Origin: CAIXSC01 sp046349855
GTDB taxonomy: Bacteria > Planctomycetota > Planctomycetia > Pirellulales > Pirellulaceae
Assembly: GCA_046349855.1 (NCBI GenBank)
Contig: JAXMBM010000035.1
Location: 1 to 64,000, forward strand
Length of the DNA stretch: 64,000 nt
Reading direction: 5' to 3'
Shown piece after piece: positions 1-8,997 of this stretch (positions within the stretch are counted from its first letter, which is position 1; each line of letters starts with the position of its first letter). The position numbers and the translations under genes were made by a program. The notes beneath the pieces were generated by a model. It was not told the origin of the DNA. It was given only the letters and a program-made list of their open reading frames with translations, and did not search any database.

Positions 1-1791
1 CTCGGCCGGCGTGTCGCCGAGTATTTTGACCATCCGTGTGACATTGAATGGGGCTGGGCGGACGGGCAGCCGGCATTGCTGCAGGCGCGGGCCATCAAGG
101 GGCTCGAACTGGCTGCGGATCTGCAGGACGCGCGCAGCGAAGAGCGGCAGCGCTTGCAGGCGCTCGGCAGCGAGATTCCGACGGTCTGGGTACTGCACAA
201 CCTGGCCGAAACACTTCCCGCGCCCACGCCGCTGACCGCCGATCTGATGCGGCGATTCCTCAGCGCCCGTGGCGGCTTTGGACAGCTCTACCGACTCCTT
301 GGCTTCACTCCGCTCGATACGCCCCACAGTCTGCTGGAAATCATCGGCGGCCGTCCGTATCTCGATCCACGCCGCGCGGCCGAGCTGTTCTTTGGCGATC
401 TGCCTCTGGGGTACGATCTCGATCGGCTGGCGGTCGATGCTCAACTGCTCGATGGGCCACCGCAGCGGATCGAATGGGAGCGCGCCTCCACCTGGTTCTT
501 TCTCCAAGTGCCTCGCCTGCTGGCGATCGTCTGGCGTGCCGCTCGGCGGGAGCAGCAGTTGGCCTCCTCGGCGGTGACGCGATTCCAGCAGCACGTCGTG
601 CGGGCGGTCGATCGGTTTCTCGCGGAAACTCGGGACAAGAAACTGCCGGAGCTGGACGACGGGCAATTGGCGGCCGAATGGCAGCGGCGACGCGACTGGG
701 TGCTGGGAGAGCTGGCGGCCGAATCGCTGCTCCCCGGCTATCTCGGAGGACTGGCGTTCGCGCGGCTGCGCGAATCGCTGATACGGATTGCCGGTCCCGT
801 CGATGGGGCGCTTTGGTCCACTCGATTGACTGCCGGTTTACCGGGCGACGTTACGGTCGAACAAAATGACTGGCTATGGCAGGTCGCTCAGGGCCAGCGG
901 TCGCTCGACGAGTTCCTCACGCGCTTCGGTCATCGAGCGGCCGGCGAGATGGAGCTGGCGGTGCCTCGCTGGTGCGACGATCCGTCGTACGTGATGCGCA
1001 TTGTCGACCAGTGGCGAACGCAGTCCGGTGAGACTCCGGCTGCGCGACACGCCGCTCAGGAGGCGGCTCGCGAGGCGGCCGAGCGGGAATGGACGTCCGA
1101 ACTGGCTCGTTACGGAGCCTCCTCGCTGCGAGAAGATCTGTGGGTCGATTTGCGGCGTGCCCAGCAGCTGCTCCCGTATCGTGAGGCCGGCAAATTCCAG
1201 CTGCTGCGGGCATACGCGACATTGCGCGACGTAGCCTGCGAATGGGGACGGCGCTGGCAACTGGGCGAGGATGTCTTCTATCTGGCCGAACAGGAATTAG
1301 TGACCGGGCGACCGGCGCGGGAGTCGTGCGCGGATCAGGTGCGCCGGCGCCGCCTCCGCTGGCAGTCGTGTCAGAAGTTGGGTTTCCCCGAACGAATCGA
1401 TTCTCGTCGGCTGGAGGAACTGGATCACGGCCCCGCGCCGTCGCCTCAGGAGGACGCGACTCAGGGAACACTGGCGGCACGTCCGTTGTCGGCCGGGATC
1501 GTAGAAGGGACCGCACGCCACGTTCTCGATCCGCGTGACGGCACGGCCCTGCCGGACGACTGCATTCTGATCTGTCCCAGTACCGATCCCGGCTGGACTC
1601 CGCTGTTCGTGCGCATTCGTGGCCTGATCGTGGAACGGGGGGGAGCCCTGTCGCACGGCGCCATCGTAGCGCGCGATTTCGGTATCCCGGCCGTGGCGTG
1701 CGAACGAGCCCTCGCGCGGATTCCGGACGGCGCTCGGATTCGACTGGACGCCGAGCGCGGGGAAGTGCGGATCATGGGAGCCACGCCATGA
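1..1791 (+). CDS. PEP-utilising enzyme (PEP synthase / pyruvate phosphate dikinase-like), 5' end outside window
   Basis: The frame is open from base 1, so the N-terminus lies upstream. The first visible residues (DIEWGWADGQPALLQARAI) match the end of the ATP-grasp PPDK N-terminal domain, where the typical motif is DIEW...LLQxRPI. The C-terminal 90 residues form the mobile phosphohistidine domain, with GGALSHGAIVAR supplying the swivelling histidine (codon at 1654-1656). In this family the two domains pass phosphate from ATP through His to pyruvate, or to an antibiotic in rifampicin phosphotransferases. The roughly 400-residue helical middle is unusual and resembles no family I can name, so the substrate is open. 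The stop overlaps the next start (ATGA), implying cotranscription with the membrane protein. Confidence 0.8.
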   Translation, partial: LGRRVAEYFDHPCDIEWGWADGQPALLQARAIKGLELAADLQDARSEERQRLQALGSEIPTVWVLHNLAETLPAPTPLTADLMRRFLSARGGFGQLYRLLGFTPLDTPHSLLEIIGGRPYLDPRRAAELFFGDLPLGYDLDRLAVDAQLLDGPPQRIEWERASTWFFLQVPRLLAIVWRAARREQQLASSAVTRFQQHVVRAVDRFLAETRDKKLPELDDGQLAAEWQRRRDWVLGELAAESLLPGYLGGLAFARLRESLIRIAGPVDGALWSTRLTAGLPGDVTVEQNDWLWQVAQGQRSLDEFLTRFGHRAAGEMELAVPRWCDDPSYVMRIVDQWRTQSGETPAARHAAQEAAREAAEREWTSELARYGASSLREDLWVDLRRAQQLLPYREAGKFQLLRAYATLRDVACEWGRRWQLGEDVFYLAEQELVTGRPARESCADQVRRRRLRWQSCQKLGFPERIDSRRLEELDHGPAPSPQEDATQGTLAARPLSAGIVEGTARHVLDPRDGTALPDDCILICPSTDPGWTPLFVRIRGLIVERGGALSHGAIVARDFGIPAVACERALARIPDGARIRLDAERGEVRIMGATP

Positions 1792-2618
1792 ACCCCAGCT
1801 GGCTGGAACGCATCTCGGCAGGACTGGTCGCCATCGGTGACCTGCTGTTGGGCTGGAGCTTGTGTCTGCCGCGCGACGGAACTCTGTTGATTCTCGTCCT
1901 GCTCACGTGTGGCCTGTTGCTGCTGGCAAGACGGTGGTTGACGCCTCAGGAACGGTTACAGCGCTGTCAGGCCGACCTGCGGTGCCTCCGGCAATGGCGC
2001 CGTGCGGCGCGGCAGCAGAAGGATGTCGCGGCACTGCGGCGATTGGACCGCACGGCGGCCCAGGTTCGCTGGATTCAACTGCGGGCCGACCTCCGCGTGC
2101 TGGCTGCTGTGCTGTTGCCTCTGGGCGGTTTGGCGACCTGGGGGGCGGCGCGGCTCGAGTATCTGTCTGTGCCGAGCGATCGTCCGTTGGAGTTGACGTT
2201 GCAGACCCCGGCCTCGTCGATCGGACGACTGGCTCATCTTGTGCCGGACCCCGGGGTGACGGTTGAATCGTCGTGGCTGGCCCGGGTCGAACCGGATCCT
2301 GCTCACGCGGCGCGCGGACGCGCCGTGTGGCGAGTACGATTTGGGGCACCGCGGGCCACGCCCCTTCGACTGACTCTGCGCCACGCCGGCGAGTCGGTCG
2401 AACACGAGGTACGCCTGGATGGCCGCACGTATGCCCCTCCCGCGCAGTCCCATTCCGCCGAACACCTCCGCCTGACGACACTCGACACACCCCCCTACCG
2501 TTTTCTGGGCATCGTGCCCGGCTGGTCGACCTTGGGCCTGGCCCCCTGGGTCGTGGCGTACCTGCTGCTGAGTCTCGTGCTGACTCCGCTCGCCAAACGT
2601 TGGACGCGAACAGCTTAG
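1788..2618 (+). CDS. Membrane protein, possibly EMC3/TMCO1 (Oxa1/YidC superfamily)
   Basis: A 276-residue protein starting at the ATG that overlaps the upstream stop. It has one hydrophobic segment near residues 8-45, a charged Arg/Gln-rich coiled coil (about 47-100), a second segment (about 104-125), a 120-residue soluble insert and a third segment near the C-terminus (about 247-267). A transmembrane helix followed by a long amphipathic coiled coil and two further helices is the topology of the EMC3/TMCO1 branch of YidC/Oxa1-like insertases. The extracellular-looking insert rich in beta-forming residues is not typical of that branch. The assignment rests on topology only. A frame extension upstream to 1698 exists but is inside the previous gene. 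Confidence 0.55.
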   Translation: MNPSWLERISAGLVAIGDLLLGWSLCLPRDGTLLILVLLTCGLLLLARRWLTPQERLQRCQADLRCLRQWRRAARQQKDVAALRRLDRTAAQVRWIQLRADLRVLAAVLLPLGGLATWGAARLEYLSVPSDRPLELTLQTPASSIGRLAHLVPDPGVTVESSWLARVEPDPAHAARGRAVWRVRFGAPRATPLRLTLRHAGESVEHEVRLDGRTYAPPAQSHSAEHLRLTTLDTPPYRFLGIVPGWSTLGLAPWVVAYLLLSLVLTPLAKRWTRTA

Positions 2619-2630
2619 ACGGACGTCGCT

Positions 2631-2657
2631 GCCGGCGGGTTTAAGTCGGACGCCGGC
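2631..2657. terminator. GC-rich hairpin between convergent genes
   Basis: A 7-bp stem GCCGGCG/CGCCGGC with a 13-base loop lies between the converging membrane-protein and dehydrogenase genes. There is no T-tract on either strand, so termination is only inferred from position. Confidence 0.35.
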
Positions 2658-2690
2658 GGCCCGAGGCGGCCAGGAACGGATGAGCTTGTT

Positions 2691-3473
2691 TCAGGTGATC
2701 GCTCGATCCAGGTGCACGTAACCACCATCGACGTGGATCAACTGGCCCGTGGTGTGGCTGGAACGAGGGGACAACAGAAAGGCGACCATGTGGGCGATCT
2801 CGTCGCACGTGGTCATCCGGTGTTCGAAGGGAATCTTGGCCTCGATGCGACGCCGGGCGTCGACCGGATCGGGCAGCGTTTGAATCCAGTGGGCGTACAG
2901 GGGAGTCCAGCATTCGGCGACGATGACCGCATTGACGCGGATGCCGTATTTGCCCAGCTCGATGGCCCATTCGCGCGTCAAGGCGTTGCGACCGCCGTTG
3001 GCGGCGGCGTAGGCCGAAGTGGCACCCTGGCCCGTCTCGGCGACTTTCGAGCCGATGTTGACGATCGGCCCGCGTGTCTTCTTGAGTTCCGGGAGGGCGA
3101 AGCGAGCCATGTCGTAGTAGTGAATGAGGTTCTTGCGGAGCGACGCCAGGAAGCGGTCCGTGTCTCCCTGCTCGAGGTTCACGCCGTCGTTGACCCCGGC
3201 GTTATTGACCAGACCGTCGAGTCGACCGGCGATCGCCAGAGCGGCCGCCACGGCCTGCTCGCACTGGCCGGTCTCGCTCAATTCAGCCTGCACGGCGTAC
3301 GCCTGGCCGCCGGCTGCCCGGAGACGCTCGACGGCCGCCGCGTTGTCGGCCTCATTGCGTCCGACAATAACCGGGATGGCCCCTTCGGCGGCCAGGGTGT
3401 GGGCGATTCCCGCCCCAATCCCTTTGGCGCCGCCGGTGACGATGATGACTTTGTTCCTCAATCCCAAGTCCAT
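2691..3473 (-). CDS. SDR-family oxidoreductase with Asn in place of catalytic Lys
   Basis: Classical short-chain dehydrogenase of 260 residues. The nucleotide-binding TGGAKGIG motif is at residues 14-20, NNAG at 90-93, the catalytic Ser at 142 and the Tyr at 155. The YxxxK lysine is replaced: the sequence reads YAAAN, with Asn159 encoded by AAC. The segment after it (ALTREWAIELGKYGIRVN) resembles sugar dehydrogenases of the L-fucose dehydrogenase type, but the substrate is a guess. An AGGAG ribosome site sits about 7 bases before the ATG. It faces away from the DUF1501 gene across a 171-bp divergent spacer. Activity may be altered or may rely on another base. Confidence 0.85.
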   Translation of the reverse strand: MDLGLRNKVIIVTGGAKGIGAGIAHTLAAEGAIPVIVGRNEADNAAAVERLRAAGGQAYAVQAELSETGQCEQAVAAALAIAGRLDGLVNNAGVNDGVNLEQGDTDRFLASLRKNLIHYYDMARFALPELKKTRGPIVNIGSKVAETGQGATSAYAAANGGRNALTREWAIELGKYGIRVNAVIVAECWTPLYAHWIQTLPDPVDARRRIEAKIPFEHRMTTCDEIAHMVAFLLSPRSSHTTGQLIHVDGGYVHLDRAIT

Positions 3474-3644
3474 GTCCTGGCTCCTGATGGGTGAACGTCG
3501 CGGGCCTGAGTTTCGCCGAAAACGCCGGCCGCTGCCAGCCGCGAAGCCCTTTCGACTGGCGCCGCAATTGACAGCCAGCCGATGTTCACGAAATACTGAC
3601 GTTGTTCGCGTCCCGCCTCGACCTGCCGCTCAGGAATTCGCTCC

Positions 3645-5075
3645 ATGACTCACCGCTCTGCCGTCTGTGCTGGTCCGCTGTCGCGACGAAGCTTTCTGCA
3701 GGTCGGTTCGTTGGGAGCTGCGGGGCTGGGCTCGACCGGGTTGGGGATGAGTGACCTGCTGCGTCTGCGGACGGCGGGGGCGGTCGATTCGGCCAAAGCC
3801 GAAAACGCGGTGATCTTTGTCTGGCTGCCGGGCGGAGCTCCGCACATGGAGACGTACGACCTCAAGCCCGAGGCCCCGTCCGATTACCGGGGGGAGATGC
3901 GACCGATCCCCACCGCCGTCTCCGGTCTCGATGTCTGTGAACTGCTCCCGCTCCATGCCAAGACCGCTCCGCGCTACAACATTGTTCGTTCGATCGCTCA
4001 CACGTTTGCGGACCATGGCGGTGGGCACAAAAAATTCCTCACCGGTCGTGATCCCCGGGAGCCCGTGGGCTTTGTCAACGACTACCCGATGGTGGGCTCG
4101 GTGGTGGCCAAGTGCCGCGAACAGCGCCGGCTCGGTCTGCCGAATTACATCTGCGGCGCGGACAATGGCCGCACTCAGGTCGACACCTTCAGCTTTGGTG
4201 CCGCCTACCTGGGCACGGCCTATACGCCGTTTACATTCGGTGGCGATCCGAGTTCCTCCGATTTCAAGATTCAGAACCTGGGAGTGACGAAGGAAGTGGA
4301 GGATCGGCTCGGCGACCGCATGCAGCTGCTCTCTGGGTTCGACAACCTGCGGCGGCGTATGGAGCGAACCGACGCCATGGAAGCCCTCGACAAGTTCAAT
4401 CAGCAGGCCATCAGCATGCTGCTCAACGAACGCACGCGGGAGGCGTTTGACCTGTCGCAGGAGTCGGATGCGTTGCGCGACCGCTATGGACGACATGCCT
4501 GGGGGCAACGCTGTCTGCTGGCCCGCCGGCTGGTCGAGGCGGGGAGCAGTTTCGTCACGATGGTGCTGGAGAACCCGTATCTTTCCGGCATCCCCTGGCT
4601 GAAGGAAGGGACCTACAACTGGGATTCGCATGCCGTGAACTGTCACATGTTCCATGATCTGCGCGTGCGGTTGCCGATCTATGATCAGGCGGTCACGGCG
4701 CTGGTCGAGGACATTTACCAGCGCGGCCTCGACCGTCGCGTGCTGGTGATCGTCACGGGCGAATTCGGTCGCACGCCGCGGATCAATCCGGCCATCGGCA
4801 CTCAGACCGGCGTGATGCAACCCGGGCGCGATCATTGGCCGCAAGCCATGTCGCTGCTGGTCTGCGGGGGAGGGATGCGGACCGGTCAGGTGATTGGTTC
4901 GACGAATCCCAAGGGCGAGCATCCGCAGGATCGTCCACTCCAGCCGAGCGATCTCTGGGCGACCATGTACCGCCACATGGGCATCGACTGGCGCCAGGCG
5001 TTCCTGGATCACAACGGTCGCCCGACCACGATCCTGCCGGATGGCGAGCCGATCAGCGAATTGCTTCCGGCCTGA
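3645..5075 (+). CDS. DUF1501 domain-containing protein, Tat-exported
   Basis: A 476-residue protein with a twin-arginine signal (SRRSFLQVGSLGAAGLGSTG, residues 14-33) followed by a sulfatase-like DUF1501 fold. Visible family landmarks are the WLPGGAPHMETYDLKP segment (about 60-75), the ARRLVEAGSSFVTM segment near 290 and GEFGRTPRIN near 370. DUF1501 proteins are abundant in Planctomycetes, usually beside DUF1549/DUF1553 cytochrome genes, and their substrate is not established. No such partner is present here; flanking genes are two SDR dehydrogenases on the opposite strand. The start is the first ATG that precedes the Tat motif. Confidence 0.92.
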   Translation: MTHRSAVCAGPLSRRSFLQVGSLGAAGLGSTGLGMSDLLRLRTAGAVDSAKAENAVIFVWLPGGAPHMETYDLKPEAPSDYRGEMRPIPTAVSGLDVCELLPLHAKTAPRYNIVRSIAHTFADHGGGHKKFLTGRDPREPVGFVNDYPMVGSVVAKCREQRRLGLPNYICGADNGRTQVDTFSFGAAYLGTAYTPFTFGGDPSSSDFKIQNLGVTKEVEDRLGDRMQLLSGFDNLRRRMERTDAMEALDKFNQQAISMLLNERTREAFDLSQESDALRDRYGRHAWGQRCLLARRLVEAGSSFVTMVLENPYLSGIPWLKEGTYNWDSHAVNCHMFHDLRVRLPIYDQAVTALVEDIYQRGLDRRVLVIVTGEFGRTPRINPAIGTQTGVMQPGRDHWPQAMSLLVCGGGMRTGQVIGSTNPKGEHPQDRPLQPSDLWATMYRHMGIDWRQAFLDHNGRPTTILPDGEPISELLPA

Positions 5076-5095
5076 GTGGTTGCCATCCGTCTGCC

Positions 5096-5109
5096 GCGGC
5101 CGGGGCCGC
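5096..5109. terminator. Short GC hairpin between convergent genes
   Basis: GCGGCC-GG-GGCCGC, a 6-bp stem in the 35-bp gap between the DUF1501 gene and the convergent SDR gene. It lacks a T-tract, so it is a weak call. Confidence 0.25.
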
Positions 5110-5110
5110 T

Positions 5111-5842
5111 TCAGATGTATTCCTGGACCGACGGCTTGATGATGATCTCAGGCACGTGGGCTCGGGGGGGAAGCTGCGCGATGGCGAGCACCATGTCGGC
5201 GATGTCTTCCGGGAGCAGCATGCGGGCTTTCCGCTCGTCGCTTACCGGTGCCGGACGTTTTTCCAGGATCGGCGTGTTGACTTCGCCAGGGAAGACGTTG
5301 GTGATGCGGATGCCGTTGGGGGCCTCTTCGTTCCAGGCGGCGGTGGTCAGCGCCGTGACGGCAAACTTGGACGCGTCGTAGGCGACGCCACCCAGGGGGG
5401 CCGCCCGTTTGCCGGAAATCGATGAGATGTTAACGATCAGGCCGTCCCGCCGCTGCCGCATCCCGGGGAGTGCAAAGTACATGCAGTTGTAGACGCCCGT
5501 GGCATTGATGGCCAGGACTTCGTCCCATTGTTCGGGTTGCATGTCGGCCATCATCCGGGTCTTGATGTTGGTGCCGGCCGAATTGACGAGGATATCCAAG
5601 GCTCCGAGCGACTGTTCGGCCCACTGGAACAAGGCGCGGACGCTGTCGCGCTGGGCGACGTCGCAGACCTGCCAGAGAATGGGCGGAGTCCCGCTCCAGG
5701 ATTCGGCCGCCGTCCGGAGCGCATCGGCGCGACGACCGCTGATCGCCACGTGGCAGCCGGCCGCGGCAAAGGCTCGTGCAATGCCCCAGCCAATGCCGGT
5801 GGCGCCGCCGGTGACGAGTACGGTTTTCCCTGCGAGAGTCAT
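5111..5842 (-). CDS. SDR-family NAD(P)-dependent oxidoreductase
   Basis: A 243-residue short-chain dehydrogenase with all hallmark residues: TGGATGIGWG cofactor motif at 11-20, NSAG at 87-90, serines of the NISSISG segment at 140-143 and intact YDASK (Tyr155, Lys159). The pattern NISS...KRAAPLGGVAYDASKF resembles clavaldehyde-dehydrogenase-like and generic carbonyl reductases. The substrate cannot be inferred. The neighbouring SDR at 2.7-3.5 kb is a different subgroup, so this is not a recent duplication. The start ATG lies after a GGAG about nine bases upstream. Confidence 0.88.
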   Translation of the reverse strand: MTLAGKTVLVTGGATGIGWGIARAFAAAGCHVAISGRRADALRTAAESWSGTPPILWQVCDVAQRDSVRALFQWAEQSLGALDILVNSAGTNIKTRMMADMQPEQWDEVLAINATGVYNCMYFALPGMRQRRDGLIVNISSISGKRAAPLGGVAYDASKFAVTALTTAAWNEEAPNGIRITNVFPGEVNTPILEKRPAPVSDERKARMLLPEDIADMVLAIAQLPPRAHVPEIIIKPSVQEYI

Positions 5843-6111
5843 GGGTGGTTCTCCGGTGGAAGGGCCTGCGGTGGGAGGGAGGTCGAGCGCGGAAGTCTAG
5901 CGGACGGTCCCCGGGGGTCACAAGCGGTTGCCTGTCGGGACGGCCGCTGGGAAGCGGTCGAGCTGCCGGGGGATCTCGCGGGCGAGTACGCGGGCGAGTA
6001 TGCGGGAACCGCGGCAGCTTGCGAACCCCTGGGCGGGGACGAATAATAGGGACGTCGCGCGCGGGTGCCCGTGCGGAATCGGGTTTTCCCAGGTCTTGCT
6101 CCCCGCCGGGT

Positions 6112-7137
6112 ATGCGCAATTCCAACGAAGCGGCTCTGGATACCACGATCGAGATCGTGACACCGGAGAATATTGCCTTTCACTATCGCGTGGCGGGGCC
6201 CTTCCGGCGGCTCCCCGCCCTGCTGCTGGATTACATCCTGCGCATGATGCTCTACGGAGCCCTGTGGTTCCTGGGAGTCATGTTGTGGGCCCTGCTGCTG
6301 TGGCTGGTGCCGCCGATCCGCGATCTGGCCGGTTTCCTCTTCGGGAGCGGCGTGGCGGCGATGCTGGTCTTCGGCTTCATCCTCGACTGGTTCTACGGGG
6401 GGCTGTTCGAAACCTACTGGAACGGTCAGACGCCGGGCAAGCGACTGCTGGGCATCCGCGTGGTCACGACCAGCGGCCAGCCGATCAGCGCGCTCCAGGC
6501 GATCATGCGGAACGTCTTTCGCTATGCCGACCTCTGTCCGTTCCTGTCGCTCAGCATGCTCAACCCGATTCTGGGGAACGACGTCGATGAATCGCTCCCC
6601 GAGCTGTACATGATTCCCACCCTCCTCGTGGGGCTCGTCACCATGCTGCTCAACCGCCGCTTTCAGCGGCTGGGTGACATTCTGTGTGGCACGATGGTGA
6701 TCGTTGAGGAGCGAAAGTGGCTGGCCGGGGTGGCGACGCTGGAGGATCCGCGCGCGGCGCAGTTGGCGGCTTACCTGCCGGTCGATTTTGTGGTCAGTCG
6801 CCCGCTGGCTCGGGCGCTGGCGCTGTACGTGGATCGGCGGCGGTACTTTACTCCGGTGCGGCGTCGGGAAGTGGCGCAGCACCTGGGCGAGCCGCTGGTA
6901 CGTCATTTCGGCCTGCTGCCGGACACGAGCCATGATCTATTGCTGTGTGCCCTGTATTTCCGCACCTTTGTCGCGGATCGGACCGACGCTCGTCCCGTGA
7001 CGGTACCCGTGTTGCCTCCAACGGATTACTCGGTATCGCCATTCGGCCCGCCGTCCCCGCAACATCCGCCTCCGACATCTCCCTTCTTTTCTCCTGGATC
7101 GCCACCTCCGGCGGCCCTCACGAGGACACCCGCATGA
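6112..7137 (+). CDS. RDD family membrane protein
   Basis: First gene of a seven-gene operon. The 341-residue protein has an N-terminal RDD domain: an Arg/Asp-containing first helix (RRLPALLLDYIL), two more hydrophobic segments to about residue 110, then GQTPGKRLLGIRV, a typical RDD loop. The last 150 residues are soluble and Pro-rich at the end. RDD proteins are thought to be transporters or membrane adaptors, with function mostly unknown. I placed the start at the ATG at 6112 because residues before it are low-complexity and arginine-rich. It overlaps the SpoIIM-like gene by ATGA. In Mycobacterium an RDD gene also sits with SpoIIM-like, MoxR and DUF58 genes. Confidence 0.85.
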   Translation: MRNSNEAALDTTIEIVTPENIAFHYRVAGPFRRLPALLLDYILRMMLYGALWFLGVMLWALLLWLVPPIRDLAGFLFGSGVAAMLVFGFILDWFYGGLFETYWNGQTPGKRLLGIRVVTTSGQPISALQAIMRNVFRYADLCPFLSLSMLNPILGNDVDESLPELYMIPTLLVGLVTMLLNRRFQRLGDILCGTMVIVEERKWLAGVATLEDPRAAQLAAYLPVDFVVSRPLARALALYVDRRRYFTPVRRREVAQHLGEPLVRHFGLLPDTSHDLLLCALYFRTFVADRTDARPVTVPVLPPTDYSVSPFGPPSPQHPPPTSPFFSPGSPPPAALTRTPA

Positions 7138-8120
7138 AGGTGGCGCAGCTGTTGGAAGTGCGTCGGCAGAACTGGCAGGAGCTGGAACTGCTGTGCGATC
7201 AGTTCAGCCGTACGCGGCGCTCGCAGCTGGCGGCGGCATCGATCGTTCGCTTCACGGATCTCTATCGGTCGGCCTGTGCCGATCTGGCGCTGGCCGACGC
7301 CTACCAGCTCCCGTCCGACACGATCCAGTACCTGCACCAGCTGGTGGGCCGGGCGCACAATCAGCTGTATCACAGCCGCCCGGTCGATCTGTCGTACTGG
7401 GGCGAGCTGCTGCTGTACGACGTGCCGCAGAAGATTTTCCGCGACCCGTGTGTCCACGTGGCCTTCGTGGTTTTCTGGGGCATCTTCATTCTCTCGGCGG
7501 CGCTGGCCTATTCCCGGACCGTCTGGCCGACGTATGCCGAAGATGTGCTGGGCGAGGCCCAGATCATGCAACTGGAGGAGAATTTTCGGGAACCGCTGCA
7601 GGACCGGCCCTACACCACGAACGTGATGATGGCCGCGTTCTACATCTCCCACAACACGGGCATCGGCATGAAGTGTTTTGCCGGGGGACTGCTGATCGTC
7701 CCCGGACTGTTCATCACCCTGTTCAACGCCGGATTTCTGGGGGCGTCGTTCGGCTACATGGCACGTCCCGAGGTGGCGGAAGGGAAACACTTTTTTGAAT
7801 TTGTCACGGCCCATGGCCCGTTCGAACTGACCGCCATCGTGCTGTCGGCCGGGGCCGGCCTGCGGCTGGGAGTGTCGCTGTTGTCGACCGGCGGGTTTAC
7901 CCGCGGGGATTCGCTCCGTCGCGCCGCCCGGGATGCCCTGCCGGTGATGGGGGCCTTCATCGTCCTGTTCTTTCTCGCGGCTCTGACCGAGGCCTTTCTG
8001 TCTCCGTCCAGCCTGCCTTACTGGGTGAAAGCCAGCGTCGCCGTGATCGACAGCGGTTTGCTGACCTTCTATTTCGTCGTGCTCGGCTTTCCCCGGAGAC
8101 GCCCGGATGCAACTCGATAG
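7134..8120 (+). CDS. SpoIIM-family (stage II sporulation protein M-like) membrane protein
   Basis: A 328-residue protein beginning with a soluble helical region (about 1-110; MKVAQLLEVRRQNWQELELL) and followed by five or six membrane helices, including the family segment FYISHNTGIGMKCFAGGLLIVPGLFITLFNAGFLG in two overlapping halves near 175-205. In sporulating Firmicutes SpoIIM is part of the engulfment complex. In non-sporulating bacteria these genes recur in MoxR/DUF58 operons, where a role with membrane remodelling or a protein-assembly chaperone is only suspected. It overlaps the previous gene by four bases and the next by 14. Confidence 0.82.
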   Translation: MKVAQLLEVRRQNWQELELLCDQFSRTRRSQLAAASIVRFTDLYRSACADLALADAYQLPSDTIQYLHQLVGRAHNQLYHSRPVDLSYWGELLLYDVPQKIFRDPCVHVAFVVFWGIFILSAALAYSRTVWPTYAEDVLGEAQIMQLEENFREPLQDRPYTTNVMMAAFYISHNTGIGMKCFAGGLLIVPGLFITLFNAGFLGASFGYMARPEVAEGKHFFEFVTAHGPFELTAIVLSAGAGLRLGVSLLSTGGFTRGDSLRRAARDALPVMGAFIVLFFLAALTEAFLSPSSLPYWVKASVAVIDSGLLTFYFVVLGFPRRRPDATR

Positions 8121-8997
8121 TACGCGAATTGCCGTCCGCGAGCGGACTCAGGTGGAACTCATGGATCTCAGCCTGCTGGTCCTTAAGACCTATGGCGGGC
8201 GTCTGCTGCTGGCGCTGTTCGTCGGTGCCTTGCCGCTGGCCGTGATCAATTACCTGCTGATTGGCTGGATGGCATCGGACGAATTCTACGACTTCGCCTC
8301 GTTTCTGCCGTTTCGCTATGTCTGGAACATGTCCCTGCTGGTGTTCCTGGAAGCCCCGCTGGGAACCGTGTTCGTGACGCAATACCTGGGACTGGCCGTC
8401 TTCGAGGAGCGGCCGACATGGCGGGAGGTGGCCGCCAATGTGGGACGCAGCGGACTGCAGTTGCTGGTCTGTCTGGCCCTGTTTCGCGGACCCGTGGTGG
8501 CCTGGGTCCTGTACCTGGCGGCTTGGGAAGAACCCGATTTCACCGTGCCCGAATTCTGGGTAATGCTGATCACCGGAGCGGCCGGCCTGGTGCGGGGCAT
8601 CCGCCCGTTCCTCCCGGAAATCGTCCTGCTCGAACACAACCCCTGGTTCAGCCGCAACCCTCAGGTCATGACGTTGTCGCGGCGGACGACCCTGCTGCAT
8701 ACGACGATCAACACGGCCCTCTTTCCCCGCTGGATGATGATCGCCATCATGTCGGTCATACTCACCGGTGCCGTGGCTCATGGCTTCCTGTTCCTGTCGG
8801 GGATCTTCCTGCACAGCTGGCGCTGGGGTCCGGCCCTGGTGCATGTCGGAGTGCCGCTGGCCATGTGGCTTGTCGCACTGTACGTCGCCGTCGTGCGGTT
8901 TCTCAGCTATCTGGACTTGCGGATTCGCAACGAAGGGTGGGAGGTGGAATTGCGTCTGCGGGCGGAAGCTTCTCGTTTTCAGTCGCGGGTGACCTGA
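8107..8997 (+). CDS. Multi-pass membrane protein of the MoxR operon
   Basis: The 296-residue protein is strongly hydrophobic, with about five predicted membrane helices (near 25-45, 75-95, 105-125, 200-225 and 235-260) and few charged loops. I do not recognise a named domain. Its start overlaps the SpoIIM-like gene by 14 bases and its stop overlaps the next start (TGATG), so translational coupling is likely. An internal ATG at 8161 (MDLSLL) is an alternative start. The position between SpoIIM-like and DUF4129 genes suggests it is a membrane part of the same complex. Confidence 0.7.
   Translation: MQLDSTRIAVRERTQVELMDLSLLVLKTYGGRLLLALFVGALPLAVINYLLIGWMASDEFYDFASFLPFRYVWNMSLLVFLEAPLGTVFVTQYLGLAVFEERPTWREVAANVGRSGLQLLVCLALFRGPVVAWVLYLAAWEEPDFTVPEFWVMLITGAAGLVRGIRPFLPEIVLLEHNPWFSRNPQVMTLSRRTTLLHTTINTALFPRWMMIAIMSVILTGAVAHGFLFLSGIFLHSWRWGPALVHVGVPLAMWLVALYVAVVRFLSYLDLRIRNEGWEVELRLRAEASRFQSRVT

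Noticed and set aside
3630..5012. Minus-strand 460-codon frame antisense to the DUF1501 gene
   Set aside because: Rich in Arg/His/Gln, without motifs; the plus strand has a Tat signal and DUF1501 pattern.
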